From Propionivibrio sp. (GTDB taxonomy: Bacteria > Pseudomonadota > Gammaproteobacteria > Burkholderiales > Rhodocyclaceae), in contig JARKPC010000165.1 in NCBI GenBank assembly GCA_029975435.1, forward strand, positions 1 through 47,047: a stretch of DNA of 47,047 nt. The letters run 5' to 3'. Under the pieces are notes generated by a model. That model saw only the letters and a program-made list of their open reading frames with translations, ran no database searches and was not told the DNA's origin. The translations under genes were made by a program, and so were the position numbers. This document shows, piece after piece, positions 25,814 through 35,210 of this stretch. Positions within the stretch are counted from its first letter, which is position 1, and each line of letters opens with the position of its first letter.

Positions 25814-27474
25814 AGCTGGCCAAGCTTTCATCGTCGCCGCGCGATTTCTGGTTCTGGACCACGCTGTGCATCGCCGCGCTGTTCATCGTCTTTCTCGTCT
25901 ATCCCCTGTTCTCGTTGTTTACCAGCAGTTTCGTCGACCCCGAAAGCGGCGGCTTCACGCTGGCGCACTACGCCCAGTTTTTCAAGAAACGCTATTACTA
26001 CCGGGCGCTGCTCAACAGCATGAGCGTGACGGCCTGCGTCACGGTGCTGGCGGTGCTCATCGGCGCGCCGATGGCGTATCTGACTTCCGCGTTCCAGATT
26101 CGCGGGAAGCGCGTGATCGATGTGCTGATCATCGTCTCCATGCTCTCGCCGCCGTTCATCGGTGCCTATTCATGGATCCTGCTCGGCGGCCGCAGCGGCG
26201 TGATCACCACCTTTGTTTCCGAGTACTTCGGCATGCAGATGCCGACCATCTACGGTTTCACCGGGATCTTGCTGGTCCTGACGTTGAAACTGTATCCGTT
26301 CGTCTATCTCTACGTCTCGGGTGCGTTGAAGAGCATCGACGTGTCGCTCAGCGAGGCGGCGGAGAGCCTGGGGTGCGACCCGATCAAGAAAGTGTTCACG
26401 ATCATCCTGCCGCTGGTGACGCCTACCGTGCTGGCGGGCGGCCTTCTGGTGTTCATGAACGCGCTGGCCGACTTCGGCACGCCGATGCTGATCGGCGAGG
26501 GCTTCGTGGTCATGCCGGTGCTCATCTACTCCGAGTTCGTCAGCGAGATGGGCGGGCAGGCCAACTTCGCCGCGGCGCTCGCCGCGCTGATGGTCATCCT
26601 GACCTGCCTGATCTTCCTCGGCCAGAAATACGTGGTGAACAAGAAGTCCTTCACCATGAGCGCGCTGCGGCCGATGAAGCCGACGACGCTGACGCCGGTG
26701 CCGAGCGCCTTGGCCCACGTCTTCATCTACGGGCTGGTGTTCCTGTCAATCATTCCGCAGCTCACGGTGATCTACACCTCGTTCATGAAGGTCAATGGCG
26801 TGGTGTTTACGTCCGGCTATTCGCTGGACAGCTATCGCATCATCTTCGACAAGCTGGGTACGGCGATCACCAATACCTACCTGTACGGGCTGGCGGCGAT
26901 TCTCATCATCGTGCTGCTCGGAATGCTCATCGCCTACCTGGCCACGCGGCGCCGGAACCTGATTACCTCGGTGATCGATACCTTCACCATGTTCCCGTAC
27001 ATCATTCCGGGTTCGGTCCTCGGGATCACGCTGCTGCTGGCGTTCAACAAGCCCCCGATCGTGTTGAGCGGCACGGCGATGATCATCATCCTGGCCTTCG
27101 TCGTCCGACGCCTGCCGTATACCCTGCGCTCCAGCGCGGCGATCCTGTACCAGATCAGTCCGAGCGTCGAGGAAGCGTCGATCAGCCTCGGCTGCTCGCC
27201 GATGAAGACCTTCTTCAAGGTCACGGCGATCATGATGCTTCCGGGCGTGATGGCCGGCGCGATCCTGAGCTGGATCACGGTGATCAACGAGCTTTCCGCG
27301 TCGGTGATCCTCTATACGGGCGGGACGCGGACGATGTCGGTGTCGATCTACACGGAAGTCATCCGCGCGAGCTACGGCACGGCGGCGGCGCTGTCGTCGA
27401 TCCTGACCTTGACGACCATCGTCTCGTTGATGATCTTCTTCAAACTGACCGGCGGCAAGGAACTGGCGCTGTAG
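25810..27474 (+). CDS. ABC importer permease 1 (fused two-domain)
   Basis: A 554-residue membrane protein with twelve helices, two MetI-type permease halves in one chain as in FbpB. Two coupling (EAA) loops are visible: LSEAAESLGCDPIKKVFTIILPLVTPTVLAG and EEASISLGCSPMKTFFKVTAIMMLPGVMAG. It overlaps the ATPase gene and is followed 27 bp later by the HAD gene. Confidence 0.92.
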   Translation: MKLAKLSSSPRDFWFWTTLCIAALFIVFLVYPLFSLFTSSFVDPESGGFTLAHYAQFFKKRYYYRALLNSMSVTACVTVLAVLIGAPMAYLTSAFQIRGKRVIDVLIIVSMLSPPFIGAYSWILLGGRSGVITTFVSEYFGMQMPTIYGFTGILLVLTLKLYPFVYLYVSGALKSIDVSLSEAAESLGCDPIKKVFTIILPLVTPTVLAGGLLVFMNALADFGTPMLIGEGFVVMPVLIYSEFVSEMGGQANFAAALAALMVILTCLIFLGQKYVVNKKSFTMSALRPMKPTTLTPVPSALAHVFIYGLVFLSIIPQLTVIYTSFMKVNGVVFTSGYSLDSYRIIFDKLGTAITNTYLYGLAAILIIVLLGMLIAYLATRRRNLITSVIDTFTMFPYIIPGSVLGITLLLAFNKPPIVLSGTAMIIILAFVVRRLPYTLRSSAAILYQISPSVEEASISLGCSPMKTFFKVTAIMMLPGVMAGAILSWITVINELSASVILYTGGTRTMSVSIYTEVIRASYGTAAALSSILTLTTIVSLMIFFKLTGGKELAL

Positions 27475-27501
27475 TCTGAAAATGCGGTTCTTGGAGGAAA
27501 A

Positions 27502-28326
27502 ATGGGCAAGTTTGACGGCTACGTTCTCGTATCCGATCTCGATGGAACCTTGATCGGGCGCGACCACAGCGTTTCGGACGAGAATGTCGCAGCCATTCGC
27601 GAGTTCGTCGCCGAGGGCGGGCGTTTTCTCGGAGCAACCGGGCGGACCGAACTCAACGTGCGGCCCTATACCGCCGGCATTCCCCTGTCCTCGCCGTGGA
27701 TCCTGTACAACGGCGCGGCGATCTACGACTGGGGAAAGGCTTCGTTCATCTACAAGGCGCCGTTGCCGCGTGCGCTGGCGCAGGCGTTCGTGTGCCGGGT
27801 GATGGCGCAATTCCGCGAGGTCAATATCCAGGTGTATGCCGGCGGGCCGTTCTGCCAGGTGAATGCCGACGGGCAGCCGGATGCGATCGCCGTCCGGGAA
27901 AATCAGGCATTCGAGAACAAGCCTGTCGAAGCGATTACCGACGACTGGCTGAAGGTGCTGTTCTGCAGCGATACCCCGGAATACCTCGACGGCATCGAAG
28001 CGCTCTTCGAAGGCGATCCGTTGCGCGGCGCGGCCCACAGCATGCGGTCGGGGCCGCGCTACTTCGAGGTGACCGCGCAAGGCGTGAACAAGGGAACGGC
28101 ACTGGCGCACCTGAGGTCGCTCCTCAATCCCGCGCCGAGGTGCGTGGTGGCGATCGGCGACTACAACAACGACATCGAGATGCTTCAGGAGTCGGACATC
28201 CCCGCGGCGCCGGAGAGCGCGCTCGGCGAGGTCAAGCAGCACGCGAAGATCATCACGGCCTGCCATTCTCGCAGCGCCATCGCGGATCTGATCCGGAAAC
28301 TCGCCGACTCCGGCCAGTCCGCCTGA
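27502..28326 (+). CDS. HAD-IIB (Cof-type) phosphatase
   Basis: A 274-residue cytoplasmic HAD hydrolase. Motif I SDLDGTLI (nucleophile and acid Asp), motif II GATGRT, motif III Lys in VNKGTAL and motif IV IGDYNNDIEML are all present; a C2B cap lies between motifs II and III. Such enzymes release phosphate from sugar phosphates or similar monoesters. It is in the same transcription unit as two ABC importers, so it probably dephosphorylates their imported substrate (inference). GGAGGAAAAA precedes the ATG. Confidence 0.9.
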   Translation: MGKFDGYVLVSDLDGTLIGRDHSVSDENVAAIREFVAEGGRFLGATGRTELNVRPYTAGIPLSSPWILYNGAAIYDWGKASFIYKAPLPRALAQAFVCRVMAQFREVNIQVYAGGPFCQVNADGQPDAIAVRENQAFENKPVEAITDDWLKVLFCSDTPEYLDGIEALFEGDPLRGAAHSMRSGPRYFEVTAQGVNKGTALAHLRSLLNPAPRCVVAIGDYNNDIEMLQESDIPAAPESALGEVKQHAKIITACHSRSAIADLIRKLADSGQSA

Positions 28327-28337
28327 AGCTTCGGGCC

Positions 28338-29378
28338 ATGAGCGGAAAGCGCATCTGTTGTCTTGTCGCCACCGTATTTCTGGCGTGGCTGGCCATGGCC
28401 GGGCCGGTCGGCGCGCAGACGCGACGGCTCAACGTGATCTGCTCGGTCCAGATCGAGTGGTGCGAACTCGTCAGGAAAGCGTACCAGCAGGCCACCGGAG
28501 TCCGCATGGCGGTGATCCACCGCAGCAGCATCGAGGCCCTGGCGTTGCTGATGGCGGAACGCAAGAGCCCGCGCACCGACGTCTGGTTCGGCGGCACGGG
28601 CGATCCGCATCTGCAGGCGGCGGAACAGGGCTTGACCGTCGCGTACCGCTCGCGCCAGTTCGACGACCTGCAGCCCTGGGCACAGGCCCAGGCGAAGCGG
28701 GGCGCGTTCCGGACCGTGGGGCTGTATTCCGGAGCGCTCGGCATCGCCTATAACCCCGAGCAGATCCGCCGCCTTGGCGTCGAAGCGCCGCGCTGCTGGA
28801 GGGATCTTGTCCGTCCGGAGTTTGAACGCCAGGTCATGATGGGCAATCCGACCTCGTCCGGAACGGGCTACCTGATCCTCTCGGCGCTGACGCAACTGTT
28901 CGGCGAAGACGGTGCTTTTTCCTACATGAAGAAGCTGCATCGCAATGTCGCGCAATACACCCATGGCGGACGGGGCAGCATCGAGAACGTCGTGCGTGGT
29001 GAGGCCAGCGTGGCGATCGGGTTCATGCATGACGCAATCACGGCACAGGAACGGGGCGCGCGGCTGGCATTTACCCTGCCGTGCGAGGGAGCGCCGGCGG
29101 AAATCGGATCGCTTTCCCTGGTCGCCGGCGGCGCCAATGCCGTCGAGGCTCGCGAATTCTACGAATGGGCGCTCAGTCCCGAAGCGCAGACGTTGGCCCG
29201 GCAGGCGAGCGCCTTCCAGTGGTCGTCCAACGCCCGCGTTTCGGGCGTCGCGGGGCTGCCGACGGCTGATATGTCGGGAATCATCGAATACGATCATCGC
29301 CGCTTCGGATCGTCGGAGGTGAGAAAGCGTCTGCTGACCCGTTGGGTCAACGAAGTCAATGCTCCGGGCAACGAGTGA
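28338..29378 (+). CDS. ABC importer substrate-binding protein 2 (AfuA-like)
   Basis: A 346-residue exported protein. Signal peptide MSGKRICCLVATVFLAWLAMAGPVGAQ, then RLNVICSVQIEWCELVRKAYQQATG, TDVWFGGTGDPHLQAAEQGL, and MMGNPTSSGTGYLILSAL, patterns shared with AfuA-type hexose-phosphate and related binding proteins. It lies 11 bp after the HAD gene. It differs clearly from binding protein 1, so the two importers probably take different ligands. Confidence 0.88.
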   Translation: MSGKRICCLVATVFLAWLAMAGPVGAQTRRLNVICSVQIEWCELVRKAYQQATGVRMAVIHRSSIEALALLMAERKSPRTDVWFGGTGDPHLQAAEQGLTVAYRSRQFDDLQPWAQAQAKRGAFRTVGLYSGALGIAYNPEQIRRLGVEAPRCWRDLVRPEFERQVMMGNPTSSGTGYLILSALTQLFGEDGAFSYMKKLHRNVAQYTHGGRGSIENVVRGEASVAIGFMHDAITAQERGARLAFTLPCEGAPAEIGSLSLVAGGANAVEAREFYEWALSPEAQTLARQASAFQWSSNARVSGVAGLPTADMSGIIEYDHRRFGSSEVRKRLLTRWVNEVNAPGNE

Positions 29379-29388
29379 GACGTTGATC

Positions 29389-31614
29389 ATGCGCGAGCAG
29401 CCGCTTTCCCTTCGCTTTCGACTTCTGGGCCTCCTGGCCGGGTGGCTCGCGGTCGCGCTGCCGGCGCATGCCGTGGCCGGATTGCATCAGGCCGTCTCCG
29501 AGGTGACACCGGAGATCCACGACATGTTTCGTGCCCTGGGCAGCCTGGGGGAAGTCGCTCTGGGGGGCGGTCTGCTCGTCGCTGCCCTGACTTTTTGGCC
29601 GCGCTGGCACAGTGCGGATCGGCTCGCGTGGCAGCGGTTCGCCGCGGTTTTCGGGTTATTCGGGGCGGCGGCGATCTTCCTTGCCGGGATTCCGGCGATG
29701 CAGCGTGCGACCGACATGGAGCCGGGGGTGCATGGCGTGCCGTTGCTTCTGCTCCTGATCGCAATGTTCGTCCTGTTTCTGGCCATGCGCCGGAAGGAGG
29801 GCGAACCGCGGCACGTCGATACCTCCCGGGCGGAGACGGGATTTGCGCTGGTCGCGAGCGGTTGGATCGCCTTTCTCGTCATTCTCGTCGCGGTGCCGAT
29901 CGCCTGTGCGTGGAGCCTTGTCTGGAATCGCGGCGGCAGCGGGTGGGGTGGTTTGTTCGGCGGTCTGGAGAGCCTGGTCAGCGCACGTTATTGGAGTCTC
30001 GGCTGCCTTGCCGGGGGCGGGGCGTGCGGTTCGGCCGTCAATTCGATCGTGCTCGGGATACTTGTCGCCACGCTTGCCGGTATCCTGGGCGCGGCGTTGG
30101 CGCTCTTCGTCCATCGCGCCGGATCGGGGGTGCGACGATCCGTCGCGGTATTGGCCTGCCTGCCGATGATCTCGCCGCCGTTCCTGGTGGGGTTCGGACT
30201 GGCGCAACTGTTCGGCAAGGCCGGGCTGGTCAGCCTGATGCTCGAAACCGTCTTCGGGGTGACGAGCACGCGCTGGTTCTTCGGCGGGTACGGCGTGGCG
30301 ATGGCGCAGATTTTCGCCTTCTTCCCATTGGCCTACTTCATGGCGCTGCATGCGCTGGATTCGCTCGGTCGCGCGCAGATCGATGCCGCGAAATACCTTG
30401 GCGCTTCGAACGGCGATGTGTTGCGTACCTTGGTGTTTCCGGTGTTGCGCGATCCGCTCGCGGTGGCGACGCTGGTGATCTTCGTCGAATCGCTGTCCGA
30501 TGTCGGCAACCCGCTGGTGATCGGCGGCAAGCTGCGGGTGCTGCCTGCCGAACTCTTTTACAGCAGCAGCAGCGAACTGGCCGCCAACGCGATGACCGGG
30601 GTTCCGGCGCTCCTGCTGGTGGTCATTGCCCTGGCAATGACCGCACTCAAGGACTACGTGGCGCGCCGGCCGGCTGTTGCGGAAATGGAAGCCACTTCCC
30701 GCGAGCCCGGGCGCTGCGACCTGCCGCGGACGCTGTCATGGTCGTCCGGCCTCCTGCTCGTGGCGACGGCCCTGGTGTTGATAGGCGTCTATGCGGCCAT
30801 CGGAGTCGGGGCCTTTTCCGAAGGCGGGAAGGTGTTCGCTTCGTTGACTCTCGACAACTTCTCGCGAGGTTTCGGCTTCACGCTGACAGCGGGCGGGATC
30901 GAGCTGACCGGTTCGGCGTGGGATTCCCTGTTGGCCAGCCTTTGGTGCGCGCTGCTGGCGGCACTGGCCGGCGGCACGGCGGGTATGCTCATGGTCTGGA
31001 CGCTCGGGAGGGTCGGCAAACCATCGGCCCGCTTCGTCGGGAATCTTTCGTCGTATTTCTTCTCCGTCCCGAGTGTGGTGATCGGAGCCGGCTTCATGCT
31101 GGCCTTCGGCAGTCTCGGGTTCTCCGAGTTGGGCGCGTGGTTCATGATCGTCCTGGCCATCCTGATCCGTAATCTGTCGATTTCCCTGCGTTTTGGCGCT
31201 ATTGCCATGAGCCGCCTGGATCGCGCGCAGATCGAAATGTCAGGACTGCTGGGCGCGAGTTCAGCCACGACCTTTCTGCGCGTGGCGACGCCGACGCTGC
31301 GTCCGGTTTTCGTTGTCTGCGTGGCCTACGGCTTCATTCGCTCGATGACGACCCTCGGGTCGGTTCTTTTGTTATCTTCCGCGGAGAATCAGGTGGCCAC
31401 GACCTTCATGATCGATCGTATCGGCATCGGCGAGTTCGGGGTCGGCATGGCTTACGGCGTGGTGCTCGCCGGGTGCATCGCGGCGGTGTTGTCGGGCGGA
31501 TGGCTGTTGATGTCGGCACATCGGCACTTGCCGGGCTGGGGGCACGTCATGGCGGATCTGAAGGCGGCCATCGTACTGGCCGAAAAACATGGTGTACGCG
31601 GAGTGGCCAGGTGA
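29389..31614 (+). CDS. ABC importer permease 2 with N-terminal extension
   Basis: A 741-residue membrane protein. The two MetI-type halves (coupling loops near AQIDAAKYLGASNGDVLRTLVFPVLRDPLAV and AQIEMSGLLGASSATTFLRVATPTLRPV) occupy about residues 210-720. Residues 1-160 add three or more hydrophobic helices that permease 1 lacks; I recall a similar extra segment in AfuB-type permeases. The start at 29389 is 10 bp after binding protein 2, without a strong ribosome site. The long form may allow a distinct assembly or regulatory contact. Confidence 0.85.
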   Translation: MREQPLSLRFRLLGLLAGWLAVALPAHAVAGLHQAVSEVTPEIHDMFRALGSLGEVALGGGLLVAALTFWPRWHSADRLAWQRFAAVFGLFGAAAIFLAGIPAMQRATDMEPGVHGVPLLLLLIAMFVLFLAMRRKEGEPRHVDTSRAETGFALVASGWIAFLVILVAVPIACAWSLVWNRGGSGWGGLFGGLESLVSARYWSLGCLAGGGACGSAVNSIVLGILVATLAGILGAALALFVHRAGSGVRRSVAVLACLPMISPPFLVGFGLAQLFGKAGLVSLMLETVFGVTSTRWFFGGYGVAMAQIFAFFPLAYFMALHALDSLGRAQIDAAKYLGASNGDVLRTLVFPVLRDPLAVATLVIFVESLSDVGNPLVIGGKLRVLPAELFYSSSSELAANAMTGVPALLLVVIALAMTALKDYVARRPAVAEMEATSREPGRCDLPRTLSWSSGLLLVATALVLIGVYAAIGVGAFSEGGKVFASLTLDNFSRGFGFTLTAGGIELTGSAWDSLLASLWCALLAALAGGTAGMLMVWTLGRVGKPSARFVGNLSSYFFSVPSVVIGAGFMLAFGSLGFSELGAWFMIVLAILIRNLSISLRFGAIAMSRLDRAQIEMSGLLGASSATTFLRVATPTLRPVFVVCVAYGFIRSMTTLGSVLLLSSAENQVATTFMIDRIGIGEFGVGMAYGVVLAGCIAAVLSGGWLLMSAHRHLPGWGHVMADLKAAIVLAEKHGVRGVAR

Positions 31615-31681
31615 GTGGGCGGATGAATTGCCGACCTGACCGGCAGGCGGCGGTGGGTTGGTTGGCAACGGGAGTCGGCTG

Positions 31682-32779
31682 ATGAGAGCGTTTCACGGGG
31701 TTTCGATCGAAGCCAGGAAGGTGTCGCTGTCGCTTGGCGACAGGCGCGTACTTACGGAGATTGATCTGCGGATCGAGGCCGGCGATTTCTTCTGCCTGCT
31801 TGGTCCGTCGGGGGCGGGGAAGACGTCTTTTCTACGGGTCATCGCCGGATTGGCCACGCCGGAAACCGGGGAACTGCTGATCGACGGCGAGCGCGTGACC
31901 GCCAGGCCGCCGCAGAAGCGTGGCGTGGGCATGGTGTTCCAGGGGCTCGGTTTGTGGCCTCACATGACGGTGGCGGAGACCGTCGGTTACGGCTTGGCGA
32001 GGCAACGTTTGCCGGACGAAACGATACGCCGCAAGGTCGGGACGATGCTCGAAACCGTCGGCCTGACCGAGTTTGCCGAAAAATACCCGGGAGAACTCTC
32101 CGGCGGTCAGCAGCAGAAGGTGGCGCTGGCGCGCGCACTGGCCGTCGAGCCGCGCGTCCTCCTGCTCGACCAGCCCCTGTCGGCACTGGACCTGACGTTC
32201 CGAACCCAGTTGCTCGGCGATATCCATGCCTTGCAACGGGAACTCGGGATCACCACGGTGATGGTGACCCACGAACCGGAGGAGGCGCTGAGTGTCGCCG
32301 ATCGTGTAGCCGTGATCCGTGACGGCACGATCCGGCAGATCGGTTCGCCGGCGGCGCTCTACGACTACCCGGCCGATTCGTTCGTCGCCGCTTCGGTGGG
32401 GACCGCCAATCTGCTGGCAGGAAAAGTGTTCGAGGATGAAACGGGGCAGATGCGCTTCAACTCCGACGCGACCGGCGATGTGCCGCTGTTCGAACGCCTG
32501 CATCGCCCGACGGCCGGATCTGCCCTGGCGTGCTTCCGGCCGACGTCGGTGCGCTTTGCGCCCTATGACGCGATGACGGATTCCTCCGATTCGGTCTGGA
32601 TGCCGGGGCGGATCGTGCGCAGCGAGTTTCGCGGCGGCTATCTGCGCTACAGTGTCAGTGTGGGGGATGAAACTGTCGTATGCGATCTGCCGCATCGCAA
32701 GGCGACGCTGGCGCTGCCGGCGGGAAGCGAGATTCTGGTCGGCGTCGAGACAAGCCAGATACGATTCATCAATGTCTGA
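31682..32779 (+). CDS. ABC importer ATP-binding protein 2, Walker B Glu replaced by Gln
   Basis: A 365-residue ATPase with Walker A GPSGAGKTS, signature LSGGQQQKVALARA and H-loop VTHEPEEAL. The catalytic Glu after Walker B is Gln: LLLDQPLSALD, Gln164, codon CAG at 32171-32173. In other ABC ATPases E-to-Q there blocks or strongly slows hydrolysis and stabilises the ATP dimer. ATPase 1 (LLMDEP) and ModC (LLMDEP) in this window keep the Glu. The C-terminal TOBE-like part is about 120 residues. The gene stands 67 bp after permease 2 and 21 bp before a LysR gene. Confidence 0.9.
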   Translation: MRAFHGVSIEARKVSLSLGDRRVLTEIDLRIEAGDFFCLLGPSGAGKTSFLRVIAGLATPETGELLIDGERVTARPPQKRGVGMVFQGLGLWPHMTVAETVGYGLARQRLPDETIRRKVGTMLETVGLTEFAEKYPGELSGGQQQKVALARALAVEPRVLLLDQPLSALDLTFRTQLLGDIHALQRELGITTVMVTHEPEEALSVADRVAVIRDGTIRQIGSPAALYDYPADSFVAASVGTANLLAGKVFEDETGQMRFNSDATGDVPLFERLHRPTAGSALACFRPTSVRFAPYDAMTDSSDSVWMPGRIVRSEFRGGYLRYSVSVGDETVVCDLPHRKATLALPAGSEILVGVETSQIRFINV

Positions 32780-32800
32780 AGGAAACATCAGGGGTTCGGG

Positions 32801-33676
32801 GTGGATATACTGAGGATTCGCTCGTTCGTCACCGTGGCACGCCTCGGAAACGTGACCCGCGCGGCGGAGGCGCTGCACCTCACGCAGCCGGCGGTGACCG
32901 GGCACATCCGGACGATGGAACAGGAACTCGGCGTCGCGTTGTTTCAGCGTACCGCCAACCGCATCGAACTGACCAAGGCCGGGGTCGCGCTGCTGCCTGA
33001 TGCGGAGCGCGTCCTGTCCGATTTCAACCTCCTGCTCAGCCACGCCAAGTCGATCAAGGGCGAAGTGACCGGCAGCCTCAACTTCGCCATGGTCGACGAC
33101 ATCGAGTTCCAGCGCATCGGGAATTTCCTGCGCGGACTGCGCGCGGCGTTTCCGCTGTTGCAGTTGCGTACGACGAATTGCTCGTCCGAGGAAGTCATAG
33201 AGCGGGTCATCGCCGGAAAATGCGACGCCGGATTCTGCATCGTCGACGCCGTGCCGCCGGAACTCGGCGAAATCCGCTTGCGCACGGTCAACTACGTCGT
33301 TCTGGCGCCCGCAACGCTGCGTGATTCGCTCGGCAAGGCCGGCTGGCGGGATGTCGCGGCGCTGCCCTGGATTTCGCCGCCCGGTCGGAGCCATGTGCGC
33401 GCCATCCAGAACGCCATGTTCGCCAACCAAGGGCTGGCACCGAACGTGGTCATCGAGTGCGATCACCTGGCAGCGATCGAGGGCATGGTGCGGTCCGGCC
33501 TCGGCCTCGCCCTGATGCGCGAGGACGTGGCGACCGAGATGGCGGCCGAAGGCGAATTCTTCATCTGGCCGCACGCCTGCCTGACGAGCAAGGTCGTGTT
33601 CGTCTACCGCGCCAGCGAGGAATCGAATCCGGCAACGATCGGCATGATTTCGGTGCTGCGGAAGAGCTGGGAGTAG
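32801..33676 (+). CDS. LysR regulator at the end of the double-ABC operon
   Basis: A 291-residue LysR regulator: MDILRIRSFVTVARLGNVTRAAEALHLTQPAVTGHIRTMEQELGVALFQRTANRIELTKAG. It starts with GTG 21 bp after the ATPase gene and is on the same strand, so it may be the last gene of that operon and control it. Effector unknown; the operon context suggests a phosphorylated organic compound (inference). Confidence 0.88.
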   Translation: MDILRIRSFVTVARLGNVTRAAEALHLTQPAVTGHIRTMEQELGVALFQRTANRIELTKAGVALLPDAERVLSDFNLLLSHAKSIKGEVTGSLNFAMVDDIEFQRIGNFLRGLRAAFPLLQLRTTNCSSEEVIERVIAGKCDAGFCIVDAVPPELGEIRLRTVNYVVLAPATLRDSLGKAGWRDVAALPWISPPGRSHVRAIQNAMFANQGLAPNVVIECDHLAAIEGMVRSGLGLALMREDVATEMAAEGEFFIWPHACLTSKVVFVYRASEESNPATIGMISVLRKSWE

Positions 33677-33686
33677 GGAAATTGCT

Positions 33687-34136
33687 TCACATCGCCTTGC
33701 GTAGCACCCGCATCGCCGAATACTCGAATCCCAACCGTTCGTAGAACGCCAGTGCCGGTGCGTTGTCCTTGTCGGCGAGCAGGGTGACGCGTGGCAGGCT
33801 GTTGGCGGCGGCCCAGGCGAGGATATGCTCGACGAGCTTGCGTCCAAGTCCGCTGCCGCGGTGAGCCTCCTTGACGATCACGTCTTCGAGCAGCGCGACG
33901 CGCCGCCCCTCGGCGGTACTTACCGTAAAAAGCGCGTTGGCCATGCCGGCGACTCGGCCGTCAACGCGCAGGACAAAAAGTTGCCCGATGGCGGGATTGT
34001 CGAGGATCAGCCGCAGACCGGCGATCTGCTTCCCGCGCTCCGGCTTGAAGTCGCTTTCCAGCGTGAACAATTCGGCGAGCAGGTCGGCCATCGGTTCCAG
34101 GTCGTCGGCGGTGGCGAAATCGATGGTGGCGTTCAT
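33687..34136 (-). CDS. GNAT-family N-acetyltransferase
   Basis: A 149-residue acetyltransferase with the acetyl-CoA motif VIVKEAHRGSGLGRKLVEHILAWAAANSLPRVTLLAD and the C-terminal APALAFYERLGFEYSAMRVLRKAM. Its ATG at 34136 is 2 bp after the modC stop, so it is the last gene of the mod operon. Substrate unknown; any link to molybdate metabolism is positional only. Convergent with the LysR gene. Confidence 0.88.
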   Translation of the reverse strand: MNATIDFATADDLEPMADLLAELFTLESDFKPERGKQIAGLRLILDNPAIGQLFVLRVDGRVAGMANALFTVSTAEGRRVALLEDVIVKEAHRGSGLGRKLVEHILAWAAANSLPRVTLLADKDNAPALAFYERLGFEYSAMRVLRKAM

Positions 34137-34138
34137 GG

Positions 34139-35209
34139 TTATCCGATCAGGGCTACGGCTTTGATGTGGGCCCACAACTCCATGCCGGGCCGGATTCCGA
34201 GCTGGGAAGCGGAACGTTTGGTCACGCGGGCGATCAGCGGCGTGTTCCCGACATCCAGCCGAACCAGCGCCAGCGCCGGATGGGTATCCTCGGCGATTTC
34301 GCTGACGCGGGCGGGGAGGGCATTGAGGATGCTCGTGTCTTCGCCTTTGTTGTGCGAAAGACTGACGTCGCGGGCAAGGATGCGCACCCGGGCGCGATGG
34401 TCGAGCGGCATGTCGTTGTCGCGCACCCACAGGTGCCCGCCGGGGAAATCAACACGGACGAGATGCCACTGTGGGTCGCGTTCCGCAACCGTCGCCTCGA
34501 TCACCACGCCGGCGTCCTCGCCCAACCGGATCGGCAGATCGAGCCGTGCCAGCGTGTCGCCCAAAGGGCCATTGGCCAGCACCTTCCCGCCTTCCATCGC
34601 CACGATGTGGTCGGCGAGGCGGGCGACTTCATCGGGCGAGTGGCTGACGTAGATGACCGGAATGGCCAGTTCGTCGTGCAGGCGTTCGAGATAGGGCAGG
34701 ATTTCCTGTTTGCGTTTCAGGTCGAGCGCCGCCAGCGGTTCGTCCATGAGCAGGATTTCCGGCCCGACGGCGAGCGCCCGGGCAATGCCGACGCGCTGGC
34801 GCTCCCCCCCCGACAGCGTGTCCGGCTTGCGCGCCAGGAGGTGGCCGATGCCGAGCAGTTCGATAGCCTGCTCCAGACCGACCCGTTGGGCGGTGGCGCT
34901 GCGTTTCATGCCGAATTGCAGATTGCCGAGGATGGTCAGGTGCGGAAAGAGGCTGGCTTCCTGGAACACGTAGCCGATGGGGCGCTGGTGGGGCGGCAGC
35001 CAGGTCTGTTCGTCCTGCCATATGTTCCCCTTGAACGACAGTCGCCCGCGCGAGGCCTTTTCCAGTCCGGCGATGCAGCGCAGCAGCGTGGTCTTGCCCG
35101 AACCGGAGTGGCCGAACAGCGCGGTAACGCCGCGGCCCGGCAGCGCCAGGTCGACGTCGAGGGTGAAACCGGGCCAGTCCAGGCGGAAGCGGGCGTCGAT
35201 GGCATTCAT
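34139..35209 (-). CDS. modC: Molybdate importer ATP-binding protein ModC
   Basis: A 356-residue ATPase with Walker A GHSGSGKTT, signature LSGGERQRVGIARALA, Walker B LLMDEPLAALD and H-loop VSHSPDEV, plus a C-terminal MOP/TOBE domain (from about 290: NALPARVSEIAEDTHPALALVRLDVG). This layout is specific to ModC. It is 1 bp from modB. It drives molybdate import with ModA and ModB, feeding FeMo-cofactor synthesis. Confidence 0.95.
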   Translation of the reverse strand: MNAIDARFRLDWPGFTLDVDLALPGRGVTALFGHSGSGKTTLLRCIAGLEKASRGRLSFKGNIWQDEQTWLPPHQRPIGYVFQEASLFPHLTILGNLQFGMKRSATAQRVGLEQAIELLGIGHLLARKPDTLSGGERQRVGIARALAVGPEILLMDEPLAALDLKRKQEILPYLERLHDELAIPVIYVSHSPDEVARLADHIVAMEGGKVLANGPLGDTLARLDLPIRLGEDAGVVIEATVAERDPQWHLVRVDFPGGHLWVRDNDMPLDHRARVRILARDVSLSHNKGEDTSILNALPARVSEIAEDTHPALALVRLDVGNTPLIARVTKRSASQLGIRPGMELWAHIKAVALIG

Positions 35210-35210
35210 T

